From Plantago ovata (taxonomy: Eukaryota > Streptophyta > Magnoliopsida > Lamiales > Plantaginaceae), in NCBI GenBank assembly GCA_028274465.1, contig CM051456.1, positions 62,110,753 to 62,174,752 on the forward strand: a DNA stretch of 64,000 nucleotides, read 5' to 3'. Shown here piece after piece: positions 54,527 to 64,000 of the stretch. Numbering within the stretch: position 1 is the first letter of the stretch; every line of letters starts with the position of its first letter. The notes under the pieces were generated by a model. The model saw only the letters and a list, made by a program, of their open reading frames with translations. It was not told the DNA's origin and made no database searches. The translations under genes were made by a program, and so were the position numbers.

Positions 54527-55785
54527 TGATGAACGTGTCAGATTCAGTCAAATAAATTTGTAATTAGCCAAAGGCAATCCACAACTACAACGAAAAACGT
54601 AGTGTAGCAGTAGAATTACTCGAGTGTCGTTCTCTCAGGACTATACTAGCTTTATCAAATCTAATTAAGAATATAAAACAGCAGATAGAAAGCAAAAGGG
54701 AGTTTCAAGCAGATAATGGAGATTGGTGATAGTATGGTCCTTCTTAACATAATGGGTCGATAATCATGCATAAATTCCTCGGTCTTGCATAGAGATCTTT
54801 GAATCAATCTAGTGTCCTGTTGCAAGTATTAAGCACTACGAAGATAATTTGGTCTGACTAGTCAATCACGATTGTCCTAATGTGTTCCGTAATTATTCAA
54901 CACTACGAAGATAATTGGTCTGATGGTCGACTAGTGTCCAATTGTGCATAATGATCAATACAACATACGAGAATTTTGGTTACAACTGATCAACGAAATA
55001 AAGCAATGACACGGAGTATAATGCGCGATATAGCCATTAGCATGATTATCTTCCCTCGCTAAGAATTCACATACTACCACCAACGATAAGTTTAGCTACT
55101 CATAATAGGCATGCAATCAATAGAAATCATAGAAGAAAACATATTTAAAGAAGATAAAATAAGTAGATAAAAACTGTAAGATACAAAGTTACCGAAGGTT
55201 GTCAATCTCCGGATGATTGCGATCCTACGCGCTCCAATCTGCTATGAAAAAGTATCCCCTAAGCTATGGAACTCTTAGGACAGGCCCCGGGAAGTTCCTA
55301 CCTAAAATTAAAGAGAGAGGTGAGAAAGTAGGCTTGGAAAGATATGATTTTCGGAGAGAAAACTGAGCACTATATATAGGCCCGAAATTATCACGGGGCG
55401 GTTCGCCCCAGGACTCCGGCGGTTCGCCCCACGCTTTTTTCGCGGAATTCCGCGTTTTCGACGCGGTTTTGGATTTCTTCACCTTTTCGGACTCTGTTTC
55501 TGACTTCTAGTGGCCTTCTAACCTCCATATTCGACCCCTAGACTTCAAATCCTATCCGGAAACCTTCAGATACTCCAAATAGGCTTCTGGAACACCAATT
55601 CCTTGTAGACTTCAGTATAATTGCCCGGAAATCTCCGAATTTCAACCAAAACCTGTAAAATAAAATCTAAAGGGAAACGTGACACTATTCTAATAAAATG
55701 TACTAAAATATAGCTAAATTAACATAGAGGATAGCTAAAATAGGTGAAAAAGACTCGAATGAAAGTGTAAAATACACATTCATCA
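54527..55785 (-). repeat. 5' LTR of element H
   Basis: 1259 bp, nearly identical to 47534-48794. TATA at 55370-55380 and island at 55393-55430. Confidence 0.94.
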
Positions 55786-55790
55786 GGCTG
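55786..55790. other. Target-site duplication, right copy (element H)
   Basis: GGCTG. Confidence 0.92.
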
Positions 55791-56355
55791 TCAGCAAGTT
55801 CGCCAGTTTTTCCTCTAAGTTCGAACAGAGATTCTGCTCGCGTCCGAACTCAGATTGGCACGTAAAACCCACCGTTGGACAGCACTTGGAGTTAGCAACG
55901 CGTAGGTTGTAACCTCATCCCAATCCAATATCGTATGAAAGACGGGTACACAAAATACTGATACTATGCAAATAGAACTTCCAAATTTCACTTGAAAGGC
56001 TCCAAAATTTTCATCCAAACTCCGAATGAACTACTGTTTCCGCCTCATACAAGATATCTCGAATCTTTCATGTTTTCCTTGGCCTTGGGCACGGTTTTGA
56101 GCTCCGAAACTTGGTCTTTTGGCCTGGAAATACGTCCCAGTACTCCTTGACACACCACGGGTGATCTTGTTGCACCAAAACTTCAATGTTTTCGCCATGA
56201 TTGACATAGAAAAGTGCGATTGTCACCTAAAACCTGAAAATAAAAAAAAAATGGAAACGTGACACTATTCTAACAAAATGCACTAAAATGCATGCAAGAG
56301 GATAGCTAAATAGGTGAAAAAGAACTAAATAAAAGTGTAAAAAACACTGTCATCA
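55791..56355 (-). repeat. LTR-c of the F array, right part
   Basis: Continues LTR-c from 47533 to ACTGTCATCA. The flank after 56355 (AACAGTCAAG) belongs to element I, so this is the outer edge of the F array. Confidence 0.88.
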
Positions 56356-56361
56356 AACAGT

Positions 56362-56477
56362 CAAGTGAAGGGCTTGGAATTCCAGTAGCCAACGAAGAGG
56401 GAAAAGAGGAAGAAGCAGCTGCCAAGCGAAGCTCTTGCCAAGCGCTCAGCTTGCCCACAGCCAAGCGGTTCGCTTGG
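56362..56477. repeat. Palindrome island, AAGCG type (gag-pro linker of element I)
   Basis: AAGTG-AAG-GGCTT, AAGCG-AAG-CTCTT, AAGCG-CTC-AGCTT and CCAAGCG-GTT-CGCTTGG, several with arm mutations. It occupies the same protein location as D's GGGCG-type island but carries the other arm sequence. Confidence 0.8.
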
Positions 56478-56849
56478 CACCTGGGATCAAGAAGCTAGAT
56501 TTTCTCAAACAGAGGGAATTCTGAATCGTCAAGGGGAGATAATTGAGGGACTTGAGACCGATCTGGAAAGTGAAGAAGAACAAGGTGAATGATCAAGAAT
56601 TGAAGAGGAGTTTGAAGAAGCAAATATACTTTTGCGGAGTGGCAAGGAGTCAATACCACCATATCCTTCGATGTATCCTTCAAAAGTTAAATCTTTGCCT
56701 AAAAATTTGTGTGATTGAGGTGATACAAAGCAGCTGGAGAAGTAGGAAGTAGAAGGAGGAGAAGCACCAACTCCTGAACATGCTCTTGGGAAAAATAAGC
56801 AGGATGAGCAAGGGGGTGCACAACAAAAAGAAGGCGGACTTCATAAGTC

Positions 56850-57840
56850 GCCTAATGCTTATGTGCCCCCTAAACCACATCTTCCCTTTCCAGCAAGAAT
56901 AAAGGAGGCTAAGAAGGATATTAGAGACTCATCAATATACAAGATCCTATCAAAAGTAGAGGTAAACGTCCCCCTTTTGGAATTGATTTAAAATGTTCCC
57001 GCCTACACGAAATTTTTCAAAGAGGTGAGGAGCAATAAGATGATTTTCCAGAAAGGGGAAGTAGCCGAACTCGAAATGGTTCCGTGCATGAGTTACCTTT
57101 GAAACAAAAGGATCCCGGGAGTTTCATTATTAGTATCACCATGGGAAACGGCCGATCAGCAAAAGCAATGCTTGATTTTGGGGCTAGCATTAATCTAATG
57201 CCATACTCCATCTACAAGGCGTTGGGGTTAGAAGAAATCCAACCCACTAGCATGGTTGTTCAAATGACTGATCGAAGTGTGAAACGCCCACTTGGGGTAT
57301 TCGAGGATATCCTAGTGAAGGTTGATCGACTTATTGTGCCAACCGACTTTGTTGTTGGAAACGGCAGATGAGGGAACTAGTTCGAGGAAGGAGCATATTG
57401 TGCTTTTGGGCAGACCCTTCATGGCCACCACCAACACATGCTTGGAGCTTCGAGGAAAAAAAATCACCATGGAGGTACTCGGAGACAAGGTTCAGACTGA
57501 GCAATACAAATAGGTATATGAACCCGATTCTGAAGAAGCTATAATTGAAGAGCTTAAATTTGTTGATTGCTATGAACCTATTTCTTGCGATACTTACTTT
57601 GCTCATCAAGTTAGTGACCCTTTAGAAGCCGCCCTCACTATGAACCTTGAGGAAGGATTAGTTACCGAAGAAGTGTTATCTATGACATCCCTCTTAGATA
57701 GTGCACCTGAAATTCCTCTAGGAGAAGAAGTAGAAGAGTCCCTAGAAGTAGATGAGGAGGAAGGAGTGACCCATCAACCTAGTGAGCCAACCCTTGAGCT
57801 AAAGCCATTACCAAGCCATTTGAAAAATATGCTTTCCTAG
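56850..57840 (+). pseudogene. Element I linker and protease, broken
   Basis: Reads AYVPPKPHLPFPARI (near 56858), then a TAA near 56990, then retropepsin-like sequence with MLDFGASINLM (about 57168), VVQMTDRSVKRP and, in another frame after ~57355, VLLGRPFMATTNTCLEL. A last piece (57640-57840) corresponds to the acidic end of D's gag-pro (TLELKPLPSHLK). At least one stop and two frameshifts. Clear homologue of D's protease by motif order. Confidence 0.82.
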
Positions 57841-58107
57841 GAGAGAATGAGTCTAAACCGGTAATTATATCCTCTGAGCTTAGTAAGGAGGAAGAGTCTA
57901 AGTTAGTAGAGGTGTTGAAAAGGAACACCGGAGCCAAAGGATGGAGCATATGAGACATAAGGGGTATAAGCCCGGTGCAATGTACTCACAAAATAGCCTT
58001 AAAAGAGGATTCCAAACCCGTTAGGCAACCACAACGTAGGCTAAATCCAGCTATGCAAGAGGTTGTGAAAAAGGAGGTAATTAAACTCCTAGATGCTAAG
58101 ATAATTT
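57841..58107 (+). pseudogene. Element I reverse transcriptase, N-terminal stub
   Basis: PVIISSELSKEEESKLVEVL, GWSI-stop-DIRGISP, KPVRQPQRRLNPAM and VVKKEVIKLLDAK in one frame with an internal TGA: the Athila RT entry region. Cut at 58107 by copia LTR J. Confidence 0.82.
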
Positions 58108-59538
58108 TGTAAGAAAATATGCTCAGAGTTACCCATAGGGTACGCAGCGGAATTTCAAAAAAATTCTTAACATGCAGGTTAATTGATCATGCATATAACG
58201 TAGATAATAAACACATTAATCAAAAGACTTACAATACTCCAAAAACAAGAATAGGTATTGAATCGATATGGCAATAGATGAAGTCTTCGTAATAGTCTGG
58301 TGAATCTTCTCCTTCGTCGAAGTCGAAGATATCTGCAATACTTTGATTATCTGCAAGACAATAAAAGTTAGTTTCCAGCTCTTTGAACCTCAACCTTGGT
58401 ATCCACGGATGAACAGCTTATCGGAAAGAATGCTAGGATATTCTTTATGTGGCCGAGAAGATGGGGCGGCGATTTTCCTCCGGTGGAGAGTGGCGCGCGC
58501 GGCTAGTGTATAGAGGTAGGGGAGAGCTTTTTATTTTCTCTAAGAAAGGTAAAATAATTCTCTAAGAATTCGGCATTGAAAAAGCTCTCTAATGACCTAC
58601 TTATATAGTAGTCAATAGAAGCCTAAAGAAGATTCTTTTATACTTCATAAAGGAACAAAAACTCTAATTCTTATGGCAAAAGGAAACCAATTTAAGTCTA
58701 GATTCATTCCCAATTAAGTTAGAACTCAATTAGGAAAATCAAACTTAACCCTTGACTTCTAATATGGGAAGGAGTCGAAACTCCCTCCCATACTACTACT
58801 ACACGCGGCCGGCCAAGGGGGGTATGTGTTGGGACCCACTTATAATTCTAAGGCTATTCAAACTCCAAGTAGATTTTGCCCATGTGCATATATTAATTCT
58901 AAATTAACATATCCTTTCAAATCAAACCTCTATTATATTTCTAAAATATAATCTTTAATTGTATTTATATAAAGTACAATTAATCAGTCAATTCAATTAA
59001 TAATTCAAAGTTATTAATTGAGCCACAAATAATTATAATTAATTCCAAATCAATTATAATTCATCAATCACAATTAATTCTAAATTAATTGCGATTCCAT
59101 CTTCAAGGATATTCGGATAAGCTGAATTACCATATAGTGTGACCCATAGGGCCTCATTGTATTAAACAAGTGCTACACTAGGCAACATGGAATTCCTAGA
59201 CGGTTCCATTTGCAATATTAATACATGAGGACGTTTGAGAGGTTTCTCAAAGCAAACCCTTTCGTTGTGAAGTTTGTTGCGCTCAACGCGGCGATGGTAA
59301 CGTCCCTTCATCTGACTGACTCGAATGCATCTAGGATCGATGATGTGTCTATCCCAATAATACATCCACGGGCGTCTTCAGTGAGTTGCTTGGTGAATCC
59401 AATATCTATTATGACTATCATAATAATATTGATACGCTGGCCAGCGGTTTAACCAATCACAACTATGAACGACTATGAGCAGTGCTCTCCTATGCTACAC
59501 GTGAGAGATGAATCCTTCACAGAATCACTTATCACCCC
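58108..59538 (-). repeat. Copia LTR J, partial
   Basis: TGTAAGAAAATATGCTCAG onward matches the first ~1.45 kb of element B's LTRs at lower identity (roughly 85% by eye), so a different, older copy. Interrupted at 59539 by element K. The remaining LTR and any internal region are not in the window. Confidence 0.9.
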
Positions 59539-60285
59539 TGTTAGTGTTGAAATATGTCCAGTCCGCATGTACGAACTGGAGCGGCTTAAGAGCGCGACAA
59601 AGCATCATAGGTCGTCCCTCAAGGGGCACGACCACACCCAAGTATGTCACTAAGGTGTGGACCGACCAACATAGGGTCCGACCATCACTAGGAGGACAAC
59701 CCTCAAAATAAGCTCCTCACAAGGACAAAGCTGCCAGTGAGCTCGAGGAGCATCTCTATGGCTCGAGGAGACCTTACGTCAAGGTAACGCTCCTTGATAA
59801 AAACTGGGCAGGACACTACTCGCACCTTCTATGCACGAGGAAGGCTCGAGGACCCTGAGCGACCAGCCATGGTTGCTCCCTTGGGCCAAGGCTCATGGAC
59901 ATCCCTAATGGGCCTGGGCCGAGGAAGGCCTCAATCCTAGCCGTACACGTGTCGCGATCCTACTTGACCGAAGGTGAAAGGCCACAAGTATATAAAGGCC
60001 CCATTTACTCCTCAACAGTAATCACTAACACCCTTCAACCACCACATTTACTACTCTTACAAGGGAAGCCTCACAACTCCCTGCTCGTAAAGTCGCCTCT
60101 TCGGTCTGATACCTTACAGACCGAGTAAGAGACACTAACCCCCCCTCTAGTCTATTTCAGGTACGAGGAAGCTACAAGAAGGCTCACTTCCTATCTTAGA
60201 GGAACACTACAAGAAGAAGAACTAGAATAACTTAGATTAGCGACTTATTGCGAACTTAGAAAGAAACACGAATTACCCTTCAACA
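59539..60285 (+). repeat. 5' LTR of element K
   Basis: 747 bp, TGTTAGTG to TTCAACA. TATATAAA at 59990-59997 is a probable TATA box. No GCG-nnn-CGC palindrome island is present. Confidence 0.87.
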
Positions 60286-60287
60286 TT

Positions 60288-60305
60288 TGGCGCCGTCTGT
60301 GGGAA
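60288..60305 (+). other. Primer-binding site of element K
   Basis: TGGCGCCGTCTGTGGGAA, two bases after the LTR; differs from the tRNA-Asp site of the other gypsy elements. Confidence 0.82.
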
Positions 60306-60372
60306 CCGACACGAAAGGTCATTCCTTGCCCTACTGGTCGATCCATCACCCTCCTCGTGACCCTTCACGACT

Positions 60373-61779
60373 ATGCCTCCCAGAAGAAGCAACCGTCTTG
60401 CTAATGCACCACCCAGGAACCCTCCTCGACCTAGAGGCCGTCCCTCTAGTAACGGTCGTGGAGGAGGAACGGATGGTGCTCCGAGGGCACCAAGAAACAA
60501 TAATGTTGCAAGGAATCGAGATTACACGGAGGGGGAATTTACTAATGTCACCAACTCCCAAAATGAAAGGTCGGGAGAAAACAACCCGCAAGGGATCCCG
60601 GTAGGAAATGCCTATGGAGCGTTGAGTGTCCCGAACAACGCCGAGCCTAGGGGGCAGCCTCCTCCAAAAGCAATCAATCAACCCCTCATAGCAGGGAACC
60701 CTCCTCAACCGGCCGCATTGACCTTGACCCTTCCTGATGGACGTGTAGTCCGACCATCAGACTTCGGGATGGGCGAAGCTCAATACGGTCTGTTTCTTCT
60801 CACCCTACAAGGATACGTAGGGGGCAATGAGGCTGTTAGGGTTAATGCCGAGATGCAAGCTCAAGGAGCACAACCAGCGCCGGTGCAAGAGCAACCTCGT
60901 GACACCCTGGTCGCTCCTCGTCAGTCCCAAGGGAGAGCGCCAGTTGCACAAGATGAGGCACATTCGAGAGCCAACACGAGGCCGATCCAATCTCGACTTG
61001 GACCATCAAGAGTTCAATCGAGGTTAGGACCCCAAGGTGCCCCGGATGACTTGAGGGACTTGATTGATAGAAGGATACGGGCATCGTTGCAAAATGTAGC
61101 TCAACAAGAAAATAGAGCTCAGGTGGTCGCTACACCACCCGCTCTCCCCAATCAAGTTACGCCCAACCAAGTAACTCCTCAAAACCAACAAGAAGCGGTG
61201 GCAGAGAATCAAGCGTTGAGAACAGTAGCTGAGGTAACCCCCTTGATCGACCCAATCACGGGGAGGAGGCTCACTCTGGAGGAACTCAACGCGAGGAAAT
61301 CCGCACTTGATGCTCAGATAGAGACTCTACGAGGAACTGTCCCAGAGAAAGAGCAAGACCAAGATCCGAGCCCTTTGTGCGATGAGATTAGAAGCCACCA
61401 GGCCAAAATCGAAAGAGGGTTCCCCACCTTCGAAAGCTATGACGGAACAAGTTGTCCGAAGGACTACTTGATAAGATTTGGCACTAAAATGGACGCTTAC
61501 GGTCATGATTCAAGGACCAAAGCACTCCTCTTCCCGGCTAACCTCTCAGGAGAAGCCATGAAGTGGTGGTCGCGCCTCCCTCACCGATCCATCAAGTCAT
61601 ATAGAGATCTCTGCAAGGAGTTCTCTAAGCGTTTCGAGAAGGTGATGAACGCTAAGAGACGAGTGAGGTACTTGGCCGAAATTGTTCAGAAAAACAACGA
61701 AGACTTGAGGGACTTCATCAATCGTTTTCATGAAGCAACCCTCCAAGTCGAAGATCACTCGATCAATGAGAGGAAATAA
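60373..61779 (+). CDS. Element K gag (Tat type)
   Basis: 468 codons from ATG 60373 (MPPRRSNRLANAPPRNPPRPRG). The first ~340 residues are low-complexity, basic then Gln/Pro-rich. The capsid-type domain is at about 350-465: FESYDGTSCPKDYLIRF, ALLFPANLSGEAMKWWSRLP, SYRDLCKEFSKRF and LRDFINRFHEATLQV. It stops in NERK at 61779, earlier than usual for a Tat gag, and the zinc knuckle and protease are absent because L begins 66 bp later. The early stop may be a mutation. Confidence 0.85.
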   Translation: MPPRRSNRLANAPPRNPPRPRGRPSSNGRGGGTDGAPRAPRNNNVARNRDYTEGEFTNVTNSQNERSGENNPQGIPVGNAYGALSVPNNAEPRGQPPPKAINQPLIAGNPPQPAALTLTLPDGRVVRPSDFGMGEAQYGLFLLTLQGYVGGNEAVRVNAEMQAQGAQPAPVQEQPRDTLVAPRQSQGRAPVAQDEAHSRANTRPIQSRLGPSRVQSRLGPQGAPDDLRDLIDRRIRASLQNVAQQENRAQVVATPPALPNQVTPNQVTPQNQQEAVAENQALRTVAEVTPLIDPITGRRLTLEELNARKSALDAQIETLRGTVPEKEQDQDPSPLCDEIRSHQAKIERGFPTFESYDGTSCPKDYLIRFGTKMDAYGHDSRTKALLFPANLSGEAMKWWSRLPHRSIKSYRDLCKEFSKRFEKVMNAKRRVRYLAEIVQKNNEDLRDFINRFHEATLQVEDHSINERK

Positions 61780-61845
61780 TATTTGTATGGTAACACTACC
61801 ATCATCAAGTTCCAAGATGTACTCTCAGCATCGTGTGTGGAGAAT

Positions 61846-63104
61846 TGATGAACGTGTCAGATTCAGTCAAATAAATTTGTAATTAGCCAAAGGCAATCCA
61901 CAACTACAACGAAAACCGTAGTGTAGAAGTAGAATGACTCGAGTGTCATTCTCTCAGGACTATACTAGCTTTATCAAATCTAATTAAGAATATAAAACAG
62001 CAGATAGAAAGCAAAAGGGAGTTTCAAGCAGATAATGGAGATTGGTGATAGTATGGTCCTTCTTAACATAATGGGTCGATAATCATGCATAAATTCCTCG
62101 GTCTTGCATAGAGATCTTTGAATCAATCTAGGTCCTGTTGCAAGTATTAAGCACTACGAAGATAATTTGGTCTGACTAGTCAATCACGATTGTCCTAATG
62201 TGTTTCGTAATTATTCAACACTACGAAGATAATTGGTCTGATGGTCGACTAGTGTCCAATTGTGCATAATGATCAATACATCATACGAGAATTTTGGTTA
62301 CAACTGATCAACGAAATAAAGCAATGACATGGAGTATAATGCGCGATATAGCCATTAGCATGATTATCTTCCCTCGCTAAGAATTCACATACTACCACCA
62401 ACGATAAGTTTAGCTACTCATAATAGGCATGCAATCAATAGAAATCATAGAAGAAAACATATTGAAAGAAGATAAAATAAGTAGATAAAAACTGTAAGAT
62501 ACAAAGTTACCGAAGGTTGTCAATCTCCGGATGATTGCGATCCTAAGCGCTCCAATCTGCTATGAAAAAGTATCCCCTAAGCTATGGAACTCCCAAGACA
62601 GGCCCCGGGAAGTTCCTACCTAAAACTATAGAGAGAGGTGAGAAAGTAGGCTTGGAAAGATATGATATTCGGAGAGAAAACTGAGCACTATATATAGGCC
62701 CGAAATTATCACGGGGCGGTTCGCCCCAGGACTCCGGCGGTTCGCCCCACGATTATTTCGCGGAATTTCCACGTTTTCGACGCGGTTTTGGATTTCTTCA
62801 CCTTTTCGGACTCGGTTTTTGACTTCTAGTGGCCTTCTAACCTCCAGATTCGACCCCTAGACTCCAAATCCTATCCGGAAACCTTCAGATACTCCAAATT
62901 GGCTTCTGGAACACCAATTCCTTGTAGACTTCAATATAATTTCCCCGAAATCTCCAAATTTCAACCAAAACCTGTAAAATAAAATCTAAAGGGAAACGTG
63001 ACACTATTCTAATAAAATGTACTAAAATATAGCTAAATTAACATAGAGAATAGCTAAAATAGGTGAAAAAGACTCGAATGAAAGTGTAAAATACACATTC
63101 ATCA
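61846..63104 (-). repeat. 3' LTR of element L
   Basis: 1259 bp. TATA at 62687-62699; island 62713-62750 (GGGGCG-GTT-CGCCCC, GGCG-GTT-CGCC). The CGCGGAATTCCGCG palindrome of H is mutated here (CGCGGAATTTCCACG). Confidence 0.92.
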
Positions 63105-63140
63105 AACTCCCCAAACCGAACCTTTGCTTGTCCTCAAGCA
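63105..63140 (-). other. PPT and hairpin of element L
   Basis: Same as in H. Confidence 0.87.
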
Positions 63141-64000
63141 ACTAAGCTAGACTCTAATATAAAAAACATGCAAGACTCAAAATGGAGTTTCATCCCAATA
63201 AAATGAACTAATCTACTGAATCTACCAAATAACATATGAACAAAAACCATATAAATCAAAGCATGAATATAGGTTGAAGAATACTTCGATTGACTTATAC
63301 ACATCCACATAAGCACTTATGTCAAGACAAGATAGTCTTTCGTAACATTCTCTACCTGGACCTAGTCAGTGACGACGTAATGAAGCATGCTAAGATACGA
63401 ATGGTTGCCCCGTGCCTATGAAGCTGAGGACTTACTGCTGTTCCACCATGTTAAGACTTTTCCTCAAAAGAGGTCGAACTAGTACCGGCTCTCATCAAAC
63501 GAAGGAGGGTTCCCTATAAAAGATAACACTCCCCTATTCTACCCATCTCTTAAGTAAAGTCTTAAGCTATTCACCACTTCCTGAATGGCAGGACGAAGGT
63601 GGTCTAGAACAGATGACACTCAAGACAAAAAGATAAAAAATAAAAATTACAACATAATTACGAACAATACAAAAATGGAAAAGACTCAAAACTTTGCTAA
63701 ACTGCTATTTGGCTTTATTTTTTGGACCCTTCTTTTGCTTTTTTGGGGTCTTCTCTTTTTCTTTTTTTTTTCTTTCCAGATTTTCTTTTTTTCTTTTTCT
63801 CTTTTTTTTTTTCTGGAATTTTTTCTTTTTTTTTTCGATTTTTCTAGCCAGCAGTAGAATAACAAAAAGAGAAACAAAATGACTCACACGACTTTCCCAA
63901 ACCTATTCGAAAAAATAGGTTGGAGTACAAAATTCACGGAAAAGAAAAATAAACTCACGATACAAAAATGAAAGACAGAAACAAGTCTATGATGGTGTAA
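63141..64000 (-). other. 3' noncoding module of element L, partial
   Basis: No gene. Purine tract on the minus strand opposite 63700-63840; hairpin 63900-63921 with one arm mutated (AAAAATAGG). Confidence 0.78.

Larger units (their letters stand above)
47534..55785 (-). mobile_element. Element H: complete non-autonomous gag-pro LTR element
   Basis: Two LTRs of 1261 and 1259 bp, about 98% alike by eye, perfect 5-bp duplication GGCTG, PBS and PPT present. 8252 bp in all. It codes for gag-protease and a degenerate 3' ORF but has no RT, RNase H or integrase, so it must borrow them. Structure fits the published idea of terminal-repeat elements with a GAG domain (TR-GAG). Confidence 0.95.
28914..56355 (-). 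mobile_element. F1/F2 tandem array: three LTRs and two internal regions in one head-to-tail series
   Basis: LTR-a (28914-30025), internal F1 (30026-34310), LTR-b (34311-35734 plus 42439-42537), internal F2 (42538-46577), LTR-c (46578-47533 plus 55791-56355). PPT adjoins LTR-a and LTR-b on their right; PBS adjoins LTR-b and LTR-c on their left. So LTR-b is at once the 5' LTR of F1 and the 3' LTR of F2. G is inserted in LTR-b and H in LTR-c. Unequal recombination between LTRs is the usual explanation. Confidence 0.88.
56356..58107 (+). mobile_element. Element I: remnant of an Athila-like gag-pro-RT
   Basis: A broken stretch homologous to D's gag-pro linker, protease and RT start, on the plus strand, between the F array and copia LTR J. 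It has no LTR or PBS in the window. Confidence 0.82.
59539..61845 (+). mobile_element. Element K: Tat-type Ty3/gypsy element, 5' part
   Basis: 5' LTR (59539-60285), PBS and gag, then interrupted by L's LTR at 61846. Assignment to the Tat side rests on the gag motif set and the GGCGCCGTCTGTGGG PBS. Confidence 0.85.
61846..64000 (-). mobile_element. Element L: 3' end of a sister of element H, continues past the window
   Basis: 3' LTR (61846-63104), PPT and most of the first ~900 bp of the 3' module, nearly identical to the corresponding parts of H. The left flank AGAAT (61841-61845) should recur after its 5' LTR outside the window. Confidence 0.9.

Noticed and set aside
58108-59538. Solo copia LTR
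   Set aside because: The LTR is cut by K at 59539 and its continuation is outside the window, so solo status cannot be judged.
59539-60285. Tat LTR as part of copia J
   Set aside because: It starts TGTTAG, ends AACA, is followed by its own PBS and gag, and breaks the match to B's LTR.

Overview
The window is a nest of LTR retrotransposons from a large plant nuclear genome. No host gene, tRNA, rRNA or CRISPR array was found. Plant origin is shown by Ty1/copia pol with an initiator-Met-tRNA primer-binding site (PBS), Ty3/gypsy elements whose PBS matches plant tRNA-Asp and whose gag/RT is Athila-like, and one element with Tat-type gag. I cannot name the species. Element letters are mine.

Layout: A (1-18548, +) is an Athila-like non-autonomous element with gag, protease and an extra 3' ORF (aORF). 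Its gag/protease boundary is split by copia element B (1442-11434, -; 5-bp target duplication AGGAT). A sits in the gag of C (18549-20823, -), and C sits in the reverse transcriptase of D (20824-24087, -), which has the most complete gag-pro of the set. E (24088-28910, +) abuts D's LTR. F1 and F2 (28914-56355, -) form a tandem LTR-internal-LTR-internal-LTR array that shares its middle LTR. That middle LTR is split by G (35735-42438, +) and the right LTR by H (47534-55785, -; perfect duplication GGCTG). I (56356-58107, +) is a broken gag-pro-RT piece, interrupted by copia LTR J (58108-59538, -), itself interrupted by Tat-type K (59539-61845, +), itself interrupted by L (61846-end, -), a sister of H.

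A, E, F1, F2, G and H have gag, most with protease, but no reverse transcriptase or integrase. They look like non-autonomous gag-carrying elements moved by enzymes of relatives such as D, with which they share PBS, polypurine tract (PPT) and LTR termini. Each carries a conserved 3' noncoding module of about 1.3-1.5 kb: paired 9-bp-stem hairpins, a long purine tract, then a hairpin-capped PPT.

The most unusual feature is a set of roughly 70 (by eye) short palindromes of the form xxGCG-nnn-CGCyy. They occur in islands just upstream of the LTR TATA box and again inside the same elements: before the aORF, after it, or in the gag-pro linker. Outer arm bases are either AA/TT or GG/CC, and the type matches between LTR and internal islands of one element while differing between elements. 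In A, G and H the internal island is followed at near-constant distance by an intron-like segment and the aORF, suggesting a second transcription unit. Five of about twelve element junctions fall in or beside these islands, which cover only about 3% of the window.
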